A stretch of 64,000 nucleotides of DNA from Phallus indusiatus (lineage: Eukaryota; Basidiomycota; Agaricomycetes; Phallales; Phallaceae): positions 248,001 to 312,000 of the forward strand of contig JAQFWX010000022.1 of NCBI GenBank assembly GCA_027605045.1, written 5' to 3'. Position 1 is the first letter of the stretch. Each line of letters begins with the position of its first letter. Below the pieces are notes generated by a model. The model was not told where the DNA came from and did no database searches. It saw nothing but the letters and a program-made list of their open reading frames with translations. The position numbers and the translations under genes are program-made. Positions 12,241 through 22,899 of this stretch are shown one piece after another.

Positions 12241-12265
12241 GCGTGTACCGTTTTGCGCGCCACTG
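12241..12265 (-). repeat. Right terminal inverted repeat of the Tc1 element
   Basis: Reverse complement of the left end apart from two differences; followed directly by the TA duplication. Confidence 0.9.
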
Positions 12266-12479
12266 TATGGAGGCGTCAGTTTGTACTAATGGCTATACTG
12301 AAGGAAATTTTAATTAAAAGCTGTATCAGCATAACGCATTTCTTCTCGGTGAACCTGATTGAACTGTTGCCAAAATTATTTTTAATTATGCTTATTTATG
12401 TTCCTGTGTCTACACGCAGGGCTAACGGTCCTGTAAATAGCTCCACCAAAGAGAAAAAGTAATAAACAGTGTATGAGGG

Positions 12480-13179
12480 TAGCCTCGGAACCAGCCTATG
12501 TCTTACGTCACCCTTCCCACTTTGGACAACAAGTGGGCGAAGTTCCTCCAAACATAGCCTGGTCCGGACCACATTGGCACCCCAGGTGACACCCTGAATG
12601 TCACTTGTTCGGGGTCTTTTCGATTAGTAATACATCTCTTTGGTTGTCTTTTGCAAGTCTTTTGGAGGAAGTAACACGTATACAAATGATTTGGAGCTGT
12701 TTACAATTTAATGGCATCTAGGTTTATTACTTAAGTATTCATATATAAGGTCATTTTCTTCCATCAACAGTCAGATTTCAGAGGACAATGCGAGGACAAC
12801 TTTTAAACGCTCGATTTTCATGCGTTGATTACGTGTTCAAAATTAGATTCCGCGACTTGTGATTACTACTTTTGCCTGGTGTGCAACTTATTTCTCCGGT
12901 TCTTGTTTTGCGATTTTTATACCCCAGAGCAAACTGATCCAACGAGCTTCAGAATAATATGCTCCTTATTAACATTAAATATGCCTAACAATTGTGGAAA
13001 TTCGCCACATTTAAAGCTTTTTCATTTATTACTAATCGAGAAGACCCCGAACAAGTGACATTCAGGGTGTCACCTGGGGTGCCAATGTGGTCCGGACCAG
13101 GCTATGTTTGGAGGAACTTCGCCCACTTGTTGTCCAAAGTGGGAAGGGTGACGTAAGACATAGGCTGGTTCCGAGGCTA
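12480..13179. mobile_element. Non-autonomous Mutator-like (MULE) element with 153-bp inverted ends
   Basis: The arms 12480-12632 and 13027-13179 are inverted repeats of 153 bp; only one mismatch was seen, near the inner end. Both sides carry the 9-bp direct repeat gtatgaggg (12471-12479 and 13180-13188). Long inverted ends with 9-bp target duplications are characteristic of MULEs. The 394-bp interior has no transposase-like frame, so mobilisation would need a partner elsewhere. The near-identity of the arms suggests a recent insertion. Class assignment rests on end length and duplication size only. Confidence 0.82.
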
Positions 13180-13188
13180 GTATGAGGG

Positions 13189-14606
13189 CCGAGGCTCAGT
13201 GCCGCTCAGAGGCTGTTCTCCGGCTTGTTACGGCAAAAATGACCAAAGCATTGGCACCATATAGCGCTCACAACTAGCGCCCGTCTGTGGTTCACCTTTC
13301 GCCAACTTTTCACTGTCAAGATGTAAAGGTCTCCTCGTCGAACTTGATAGAAGGCCTTCGACTTCTTTTCCAAACGTGTCAATGTTTGGACTAACTAGAC
13401 TCGTAAACATTGATTGAATGATGTGGTACTGCCTATCGAGCTTTTCTCAGAATCTCCAGAATTTCACTTTCAGCGAACGAAAACCTATTGCTTCATCTTG
13501 ATTTCTAAATCATCATCACATTCACCGGAAATTATTGAAAAATATCGGATTACAAGCTAGTAAACCTTTGTGGAAACGAGGTGATAGGTGATACCCTTTC
13601 TAATTATCAATTGAACAACTCAGCTGACGTCGATTAGACCACGTTCAGTGTGCAAGCTCAACCGAGGTCATCAACGACTCACCACGATAAGTACCCATTT
13701 TAAAATCAATGTCCACAAGTCATAGTAGGTCCCTTACTGCACTGTCGTTGTCTAGATTATTACTCAACTCAGTCTACTAGCACATCGTCTAGAGGAGTAA
13801 GTATACTAACGATCCAGGAGAGTAAGCTTGGCTGCTAGATTATAAACTATAAATTTTCCTTCGAGAACTCTACAGTAGAGCACAAACCGTCCCTTGAATC
13901 GCCAGCGATTGGCTTTGTTGTAACATCAGCGACGACTGATGATAGAGGCGCTACCCGACCGGTAAACCACAAAAATCATAAATATTCTATCCGATCTCTC
14001 GAAACAAAATGACAAAATCATTCGGCTGAGTAGGATTTGTGGCATCAGATGGCACCCTGGTCTTCCGAATCTCACTTTACTTCACGGAGAATCGGCTTGA
14101 ATGTCGAAACGTTTCTCACCCAGTTTTGCTGTTTCCAATAACAAAACAGGACGAACCTCGTGTCAAATAGCCAAAATTGACATGGTCTTGTGTCTGATGA
14201 TAGTTCAATCTTTAATCCCCAGGAATGCTACTTACGCTTTTATGATCTGTCCAAGCGCCAGGCCCTGGTACGTCGCAGTTCGAGTCCGGTTTGTAATTGT
14301 ACCTATCAGCTTAGGGCCGATTTGGGTATTCATTACTGAGACCGAACGGCTCTCGCCTCGGGTAGACCGTACGATTACATATTTAATCTGCCAATCTGTT
14401 TCAATTGCTTACTAGTAGGAGCTCTGTACACATGAAGTAAGTTGCATCGGCGGATATCCATCGATCCACCGTACATTGACAACGGACGGCGACGGTATCG
14501 TAGGTGCGATACCATCTTGGACCGAACGTCGTTGACATAAAAAGCATCGGTAGGCTGTTTACCAGTCACTATTTATCTTCCTCTAAAGTCAAACGTTAAA
14601 CTCGTG
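13189..14606. other. Duplicated 5' flank of copy D
   Basis: No gene. Matches 5210-5430 at its start and the upstream region of copy C (8022-9110) further on. A TATA-like CATAAAAAG lies at 14536-14544. Confidence 0.6.
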
Positions 14607-16062
14607 ATGAACAGTACAATGACAGACAGCGGAGAATTCTTAGGAATTCCAGCAGCCGCCCTCCCAAACTTAGTGAAGGACATTTATATCCTAAATTTCA
14701 ACCTTGGTAATGATGAATTTTTTTCTCGGAGCCGTATTTATTTCTTCCACTCACGAGTCTGAAGTTGCTTCCTCTACGCTTTTCTTTTGGGATACTCTAT
14801 TGAATTTCGACAAAGAGGTATCGTTTGCTTTCACTCAAGTAACCCTGTTTCATATTAATACCTTTGGTCGTTTTAGTTGATGTACATATGGAAGTAAGCT
14901 ATCTCTTCAAAGCGAACTTCCTAGCCTAAACAAGACTTCAGATTTAATTGTTCTTACAACACTATTTTGTTTGGGGTCATCCGCCTTCTCGTCACCGTGG
15001 CGGAAATGTAAGCGCATAAATTTCAAACATCTTAAAACATGAATAAGTCATTCATATATATATTGAGAGCGTGTCTTTTGTTTAATGTTGGAATGTGGAG
15101 AATCACGGACTCTGGATGCAGCTTCAACTATTGGATGTCTGCGGTAGTTTGGCTAATTATCTCCACATGTGTGGATATACTGTTGATATTCCGAGGTATT
15201 TCAATGCTTTTCGTTTCGTAGAGAATGTCTGTTGTGCTGAAAATTATTAGTATATGCACTATATGGGAAAAACAAGGCGCTACTTAGGTCTCTTTGTGTC
15301 TTGGAGGCTGCTGCATTCGTAGCTGTCGCTTGTTTGATCGCAATAGTGTTGCCTAAAATTCGAAGCTCCGCGAATCCCTTTCGCCACCAACTGCCAAATA
15401 TAATTTGTGTTTTGCTAGACACCCCCGATACCGCACCATACATGTGGTAAAATATATCCAACTCTCATGACACGACTTAAACTGTGATGCATTTCTAGGT
15501 TGCCTATACTTTCGGTACAGACGATTCTCTTCTTTCTGGCTCTCGGACGACACATTTATATCCAGAAGAGTGGCTTGACGTTATCCAATACAACTTCCCA
15601 TATTTATCACACTTTCATTCGGGATGGTGTCTGGATTTTCTTTGTTTTATTAGGTATGCTAGTTTCGCACATAAAAGCAAAATAAATCAATAACAATATT
15701 CATAGTTAGCATCCTGCTGTATATAGTTGGGGTCAAATTGCACTCTATAGTAGGCGAGGCTGCTCTTTTGTAAATACAACCTCTCTTTCAATCGTTTTCA
15801 TCGTTCGAGAATTAAATCAAAACATTCTAGGTGGAGTTATTCGCTTGCGGGACTCTCCGTACGTTCATTCGTTCCTCTCTTTCCTTGTTCTTATGGATTA
15901 ATTTCATAGGCATCTCACTTAATTATTAATCTACGCTTGGCAATTCACGAGGCAGAAGAACAATTACTTCCAACCTCGCTCTCATATACAAAATTAACAT
16001 TCATTAATGGAGCGGTACTCAATCAAAGTGTCAGGACAGAGTGTTCTCATGAAGATCTTTGA
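14607..16062 (+). CDS. Seven-pass membrane protein, DUF6533-type, copy D
   Basis: Predicted 319 aa. Exons: 14607-14706, 14765-14817, 14877-14893, 14942-15007, 15068-15195, 15251-15446, 15499-15653, 15706-15769, 15831-15858, 15910-16062; sum 960 nt and phases close. Motifs: SSTLFFWDTLLNFDKE, LMYIW in the 17-nt exon, VYALYGKNK opening exon 6, FIRDGVWIFF in exon 7, ASHLIINLRLAI opening exon 10. The tail is closest to copy C. Exon 5 uses the acceptor ttgag rather than the ctag or cag seen elsewhere, the weakest splice site in the model. No inactivating change was found. Confidence 0.83.
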
Positions 16063-16861
16063 ATGTTTGCCCATGTGAAAAAGTCATATATACATATATG
16101 TAATTTCTTATATCGTAGTGGAATCCAAACTCCTAGGTCCATTAACATTGCCGCGAATCGCCGTGGTTGAGCTAGTGCTCAACTCAGTCTACTAGTATAC
16201 AATGGTCTAGAGTGTGTCGTTGCTCTCGAAAAAGAGTAATACTAAAATTATCCGGTGGGGTGGGATAAATGCACCAAGTACGCGAGTAATGTTAGTGGAG
16301 TGGGATTAATGCACCAGATGGCTTCCCAGTCTTTTGAATGATGATTGAATCTCATCTCACTTCACGGAGAAGCGGCTTTGAAGGTAAAAACACCCTCGTA
16401 CGACTTTTCTAACAACAATAGAGGGTGAATCTTCTGTCCAAAATTGACCTGTCTGCTCAATCCTTTAAGTTTTACTACTAAAAACTTCATGATCTATCCA
16501 GGCGGCGGGCCCATGGCCACTGGGTAGCCGCAGTTCGAGTCCGGTTTGTAACCAGTTCGGAATGTCTATCGGCTTACGGCCGAATGGGCAAATCCATAAT
16601 TAAGACCAAGGACTCTCTCCGGGCGGATCGCATGATTACATATTAGCTCTCTGCCAATCGGTTTCAATCGCTTATGAATCTTTTACAGATAGAGCAACGT
16701 AATTCAATGGATCCCCATTGATGCACCACAACCGCAGGCAATGACGGGCGGTGAAGATACTGTAGGTGCGATACTATCTTAAACCAGACGTCTATATAAG
16801 AAGTATTGAAGGTTTGTTCACTAGCTACCATTTATTTTAGATAAAGGTTTGTACTACCGTG
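16063..16861. other. Inter-copy spacer between D and E
   Basis: No gene. Its start matches the 3' flank of copy C; 16190-16400 matches other copy flanks and has the empty site (ctcatctcacttcacgg near 16355-16371) of the foldback element. A short local duplication of a gtgggat-aatgcacca unit lies at about 16256-16305. Confidence 0.55.
16793..16800 (+). promoter_or_regulatory. TATA box of copy E
   Basis: TATATAAG about 65 bp before the ATG at 16862. Confidence 0.45.
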
Positions 16862-18340
16862 ATGAACAACGCAACTTCGATAGACAGCGGAGGATTCTTG
16901 GGAATTCCTGCGGCCGCTCTCCCAGACCAAGTGAAAAACATTTATATTCTAAACTTCAACCTTGGTAATGAACAAATTTTCGAAAGCCGTATTTATTTCT
17001 TCCGCTCACAAGTTTGAAGTTGCTTCCTTTACGCTCTTTTTTTATGTTACTCTATTGAATTTGGACAAAGAGGTATCTTTTGCTTTCACTTAAGTAACTT
17101 GTTTCATTTCATATTGATAGCCTTTGATTGTTTTTAGTTGACGTATATATGGAGGTAAGTTATCCCTCACAATTGGGCGTTCTGGTCTAACGAGGCTTCA
17201 GTTTCAAGTTTTCTTACAGTACTGTTTTGTTCGGGGTCATCCGCCTTCTCGTCACTATGGCGGAAATGTAAGCTTATATGTTATGTAGATAATTTGTTCA
17301 TAAGTATTTTCAGAGCGTCCCTTTTGTTCAATGTTGTAGTGTGGAGAACCACAGACTCTGTATGCAACTTCGACTACTGGTTGACTACGGTGCTTTGGCT
17401 ACTTATCGGTACATGTGTGGACATTCTGTTGATATTCCGAGGTCTTTAAACACTTTTCGTTTCCCAAGGAATGTTTGTTGTGCTGATAATCATTAGTGTA
17501 TGCACTATATGGAAAAAAACAGGTATTACTTTGGTCACTTTGTGTCATGGAAGGTGTTGCATTCCTGGCCGTCGCGAGTTTGGTCGGAATCGTGACCCCT
17601 CAAACTCAAAGTATCGCGAACCCTTTTCCCCATCAACTACCTATTGTGATTTGTGTGGTATTGGACGCTCCAAACGCCACATCATACGTCTGGTAAGTCA
17701 TCTTCAGCCCCTCTGAACCATTGACAATTTCAATGAAATATTTATAATGGATTGGCAGTTTGCCTGTACTTTTGGTACAGACTACTCTTTTCGCTCTGGC
17801 TCTCGGAAGACACATCTATCTTCAAAAGGACGGCTTGAAGCTATCTAACGCAACCTCTCATATTTATCACACTTTCATCCGGGATGGTGTCTGGGTTTTC
17901 TTTGTTTTATTAGGTATGCTAACGTTTGTGCCGAAAAAGCCGAATGCTTGACAATACCATTCATAGTTTGTATCCTGCTGTATGTGATTGGATTCAAATT
18001 GAATCCTATATTAAGCGAGATTGCTTTTGTGTAAGAATAATTTACATTTTCCACCGTTTAAATATTAAAAACACTCTAGTTGGACTTATTCGATCGCGGG
18101 ACTCTCCGTGCGTCCGGCATTGTACCTCATTTCCTCTGTAGTTGTGACTTAATTTCCTAGGCATCCTACTTAATCATTAACCTACGCTTGGCAATTCACA
18201 AGGCAGAAGCATTGCGCCAAAGTTCGCTCGCATATACAGAAATAAGGTTCAATACGGCAGCATTCAATCAAAATGTGGAAGCAGAGGTCTCTCAGGGAAA
18301 TGATTTAATGTTCATTTATCGTGGAGAAGGTAACATGTAA
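16862..18340 (+). CDS. Seven-pass membrane protein, DUF6533-type, copy E
   Basis: Predicted 329 aa, the longest copy. Exons: 16862-16964, 17020-17072, 17138-17154, 17202-17267, 17314-17441, 17497-17692, 17759-17913, 17967-18030, 18080-18107, 18161-18340; sum 990 nt. Motifs: SFTLFFYVTLLNLDKE, LTYIW, ASLLFNVVVWRTTDS then CNFDYW in exon 5, VYALYGKKQ at exon 6, FIRDGVWVFF in exon 7. The cytosolic tail is extended to 60 codons because the stop used by A, B and F is replaced by read-through into their 3' flank equivalent, ending GEGNM. The exon 6-7 junction codes Cys where the other copies have Trp or Leu. No inactivating change was found; function unknown. Confidence 0.85.
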
Positions 18341-18693
18341 ATTCCAACATATACCATGATCGAATCCTTGTCTCAGAACTTTTCTTTCGTGGGTTCGCGT
18401 ATGTTCTGGTAATGACAAATGTCTGTGACTCCTATTGAGCTTGAGTCTAGACATCTTTTTGATAGACTTAATGCAGTTGCCTATTGTCCAATCAAGTCAA
18501 GAGACACTTCGATCACTGCAATCGTCCTTGTTGTTTTTCTGCGTCCGATTGCGAAGCAGTCGCGGATCTAGAGATACCACTACACCGGTACCTTCATTAT
18601 ATTCTAGCAGCAGTTTATACTTAAACTGAGCTACAAATTATGACATCGGATGACAACAGGGTTACATCTTAAGTTCACTTTCGGTTATCCACT
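18341..18693. other. 3' flank of copy E, end of the first array
   Basis: The first part matches the 3' flanks of A, B and F (tract near 18405, gtaatgacaaatgtctgtg); similarity fades before 18500. No gene. Confidence 0.5.
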
Positions 18694-21237
18694 TTAGGGA
18701 GGGAATTGTCTCGAAAGCTCTGTCATTGCCTTCATCGCTTCAAGACGGAAAGTATCATTCGTAATGACCAGGTCATGAGGGTCAATGAACGTCAACAATG
18801 GTGGCGCTTCCACGTTCGTGCTGTACATTGGCCAGAATATCAGTGACGAAATATTCGTTCGCGCTCCGTGATTGGGGTTCAAAGTATTGACAAAATTGAC
18901 CACCGCGTCTGTTCCTTGGAAATCCGGATTCGGTGTGCTTGAATAAAATTCCGGGGCAAGATCGCTGGTATGGAAAGAACCTAGCCACAAGTTCGACTTC
19001 CCTCGTTTATATACTGTCAGGTTTGTTTATTTAATTGAGAAAGACACAGTACTGAACCAAAAAGGAAAAAACATACAGTATGACCAGACATTTTGTCTTT
19101 TTGAGGCTATTTGTAAAAAGAAACGCCTTTGTATGCGATCAATTGTTTTGCCCAACCCGAGTGATAACAACTACCATTTCTTACCTGGGCGCCTGGAACT
19201 CGACATCACCCTGAAATGCAGCAAGTCGTTTGAATTCGGGTCTTTGCAAATAAAAAAGAATGTGAGCAAGCCGGCACTTCTAAAAAAAGTGACACTAACG
19301 TAAGGGTATTGTTTGTGCCCGTTCCAAATGGACTTCCCTAGAAACAAAAGCAGCAATGTCAGATATATTTAATGATAATAATAAATTTCAGGGACTTGAA
19401 CCATACATCGACAGGATTGTTAGGATAGAGGCGTACGAGGGCCTCAAATTGCTTGTCGCTCGCCTTAGAGAAATAATTGCTCTATAACGGCAAGTTAACG
19501 TATAAATTGTGGCATCATTAAATATCGTATTTATTTACGTGGAGGAAATTTATAGCTTCTGCAGGAGTCCTGATAGTAACCACTCAGAAATAAATTATAA
19601 ACCTCTGAGTTTAGATAATACTCACGTTATGTTTTGTTGCGGTGTAGTGAATAACCTATATTTGGAAATCAATAAATGTTGTTTTCATTGAATGTCAAAT
19701 ACTGGTTTACTCACGTTCCTTCATCGTCGCAATCTCCGTTAGCAAATGGAATCTTAAATTGTAATCAGCGGAAAATCCTCAATTTGACATGCGGAAAGAC
19801 TTACTCTGGAGAATGCACCTTTTGCAACTGAGTCTTGGGGATTCTCCTCAAGCACATCTCCATCAATTCGCGGCTGCCAGGCCAACTGGTATTATGATTT
19901 TTTTGATTTATGATTGAGAAACTCTCGAATAAAGAACACTATTATTCTCTTACCTGCAGACTCATAAAACTAAGGAGATTCGGAGTTTGGTTCACAGCGT
20001 CTTCGAAAGTTTTCAGTGGAACGGATTTGAGACAGGCCAAAGTATCTGTCGAGTTGGAGCATCCGGTATCGACAACAAGTTGATCATAGAAGGGTTGACC
20101 AGCAGATACATCTCTTAAAGGAGTGGGAGAACCAGACTCCTGCCCAATAGTTCAGTAGCTCATAATATGCGCGACCTTTCAAATAAAATCAAGTTACCAT
20201 AAAAGCTCCTCGGAACAAACCTTCTTGATTACCACCGTTAATTACCAAATGCAAACCGACGCTGACTGCACCAGCCGATTGACCCCAGCTAAAAACACAG
20301 GTATAATCATACTGAGAAAACATAGCAGAGAAGATAATTAACTTACATGGTTACTTTAGTTTTATCGCCACCAAAAAGATGTATATTGTTTTGAACCCAA
20401 TGTAAAGCAAATCGTTCTGGTTGTTTGAAATTAGTAACATGCATATATAAAATCCAGGCATTCAAGACACCGCCCACTTACGATCTCGTATTCCAAGATT
20501 GGTCACGCCAGCTGCTTTGATCTCTTTTGAGGCTGCAAAACCAAACGCTGGTTGAATTTGAAGAATCAGATTGTTGCCAGACGCCGCCAAACGATTATTT
20601 ACCGTTTATCCGATAATTGGCGGACACATAAATGATCGGTTCGCCAAGTGCAATGGAACGAGCTACGACAGTCGAACCATCGTTGAATGATGTATCCCCT
20701 AGCTCGAACCCTCCCCCATAAATCCACTATCAAACGAGTGTTATATCTCACTCAAGCAAGCTTAACTTCCTTAATAAATTTAAACTCACGACTAGAACCG
20801 GTAATTGTGCGTTCGACGATAAATTCGCGGGTTTAATAACGTTCACTAATAAGCAATCCTCCGACATATTGAGCGGAGGATTTGGAAGAACTGGTTGTGT
20901 CGTATTTGGCAGAATTATTTGGGTAACAGCCTGTTGGGGACAGGCTGGACCGAAAGCAATAGCCTGTTGGGGCCCTGAAAAATAAGATGGCGTTTGGGGT
21001 AATTCGAACCGACTACCATAGTTACTCAACGTGGAGTTCAGATGCAGACAAAAATCAGTTTACATACCCAGCTTGAGCGAATGGCACCCCCAAAAATTTA
21101 TCAAGGCCTCCCTCAGAGACTCCGAGGAAGGTGCCATAACTCAATGTGACGGACGGTCCTGACGTGTTAGAGCTCGATTGTGCATATGCAGTAAGGATTG
21201 AGAAAAGCAAGCTAGGTAGTATAAATGTTCGTAACAT
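18694..21237 (-). CDS. Secreted type-B carboxylesterase/lipase
   Basis: Hydrolyses carboxylic esters; extracellular, judging by the signal peptide MLRTFILPSLLFSILTAYA after the ATG at 21237. Fifteen exons were followed to the stop at 18694, all with closing phases. Landmarks in order: start of the fold (SYGTFLGVSEGG), SEDCLLVNV, oxyanion-hole region WIYGGGFELG, NYRIN, the nucleophile elbow GQSAG (catalytic Ser), the acidic residue in GDCDDEG, and the catalytic His in GSFHTSD near the C-terminus. The triad is complete and no stop or frameshift was found. Length is about that of the fungal family (roughly 500-550 aa). The exact substrate cannot be told. Confidence 0.9.
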
Positions 21238-21819
21238 TGTAGTAGACTGGAGAAACGTGCTTGACTTCAAGAGGCATAAATATATGCATGATTTGAACTC
21301 CGCAGTATCATTGCTGGCTGCCTTCATTGTCGTATGATGTTCGTGTTCGTGGTTGTAGCGAAAGCTCCATCACGACGATACAAAGACGAACATGAATCAA
21401 CAATTTCCTATGAGAGTAAGGTGGGCATATGAAACTTTGATGTTTGGATGCCGAATGAATCGATATATAAATTTGCAAACCATGATCAGGAAATACGAGG
21501 TATTTGGGGTTGCACGTTTTGACCAGTACCATACGGGTATGCCGGCGCCTTGGCAATTGAACTTCCGTAGAGATAATACCTCTCCTCATTTCATATATTT
21601 TATGTTACCAGCCAGCACATCTGACACCGCATATAAAAAGAGCGTAGTTTTCGGAAGAAAAAGGGCTGATAAGGGATGACGCTGCTCATGTGTCCAGACC
21701 GAACGGACTAGTAGGGGTTTGAGTACAAAAATAAATGAAGATAGATAAAGAATTCTTACTCATCCCGGTCCATTCTTACACCTAGGTTTGAACTGATATC
21801 CAGACTCAATTGTTTCCGT
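21238..21819. other. Intergenic
   Basis: Holds the promoter side of the esterase (transcribed leftward) and the 3' end of the next minus-strand gene. Frames of 93-95 codons on both strands have no recognisable motif. Confidence 0.4.
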
Positions 21820-22133
21820 TTAACTAACTCGATGCACTGGCACTGGCACTCCCGCTCGTAGTACCTGGCGCAACTCGTGAATTTTCTCTTTCGTTAGGTA
21901 TAATTGCGTTGTGTCGGCAATATTATCTTCCATGAGCTTGATAGTCTGCGTTGAAATCGTAGCTAGAAACTCGCTGGTAACGACAAAAAAAACAAAAAGG
22001 ATGTAGTCGAGTAAAATCTTCCTTACGTCTTTTTGTCTCCCTGGGGAAATAATTCCCAATTCGGAAGTTCATTCTGCTCTCGTAACGTTATGTAATTCAT
22101 ACAAGGTAGTTGCTCTTGTTGACATAGGGACAT
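21820..22133 (-). CDS. Small unrecognised protein, 86 aa, two exons
   Basis: Exons 22027-22133 and 21820-21973 are joined by a 53-bp GT-AG intron; 261 coding nt close exactly. The protein starts MSLCQQEQLPC, contains ELPNWELFPQGDKKT, then a helical stretch (TIKLMEDNIADTT, YLTKEKIHELRQVL) and ends VPVPVHRVS. There is no signal peptide or membrane span. The composition looks like a real conserved protein rather than a chance frame, but I do not recognise the family. More upstream exons are possible; the ATG at 22133 is the first in frame. Confidence 0.5.
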
Positions 22134-22899
22134 TTGTCTGATACACGGGGAAGAGTGATCATGTCATTCTTATGCTAAATGGGATGCCTCAGGCTGCTTC
22201 GCTTAGGCGAACGAGAACGGTTACGCCGTGAATTGGAGAGTGTGGCAGAATGTCTGCATCGTTCAGAGGAATATTTACGTGGTTCTGGACAGCGTTTGAG
22301 GGGGAAAATGACGTCTTCTAGCATCTCGGGACTCGGGAGCCTGAGTGCCTCGCGGAGTCATTGCGATACAGTTCTGAACAACGAGGTGTATTGAATGTCT
22401 CAATTACGGGTGGATGTTATTGAGCGAGCTCTTCGCCCCTCCGCTAATTACTTTTCGATTTTCATGCTTTGTCGAATACTGCGGCGTCGGATTGAGACGT
22501 TGACAGGCTGTCGAGACTGTGACATGCATTACGAAAGGTTGTCAATTTCAATCCGTCACAGCTACGGCATGGCATTCGGAAGGCATTTATTTAAATATCG
22601 CATCTCCTTCAACCGCACCTTTTTAAAAAAAATATTTTCATGGTATGTTATAATATTATATGATACTTCCGGTCTTCTGTACCAAATACATACATGATAC
22701 TGCGCCGAGTTAGCCGCAGGCTCATGCCGAACCAACCTTGACATTTGCTTCAACGTCCGATGTCGTGTTTTTATAGAGGTTTGAATCTCCAATTGTAAAT
22801 TTGATCGGCTGAGGAATTATAAATAACGACGCTTTCGAGATATATCAATCTTCAGAGGACTCTGGCAAAGCTAGAATTACGATTTACAGAATGACTTTC
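22134..22899. other. Unassigned; probably eroded 3' part of the neighbouring pseudogene
   Basis: No supported gene. A plus-strand frame at 22179-22394 (ERERLRRELESVAECLHRSE) is charged and helical but isolated. Past about 22900 the oxysterol-binding similarity of the next feature is lost. Confidence 0.3.

Larger units (their letters stand above)
10675..12267 (+). mobile_element. Complete Tc1/mariner DNA transposon
   Basis: The element proper is 10677-12265 (1,589 bp), flanked on both sides by TA (10675-10676 and 12266-12267), the Tc1/mariner target duplication. Its ends are inverted repeats of about 25 bp with two mismatches (10677-10701 and 12241-12265), starting CAGTG and ending CACTG. It encloses one uninterrupted transposase. 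It lies in the 3' spacer of copy C. Confidence 0.92.
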
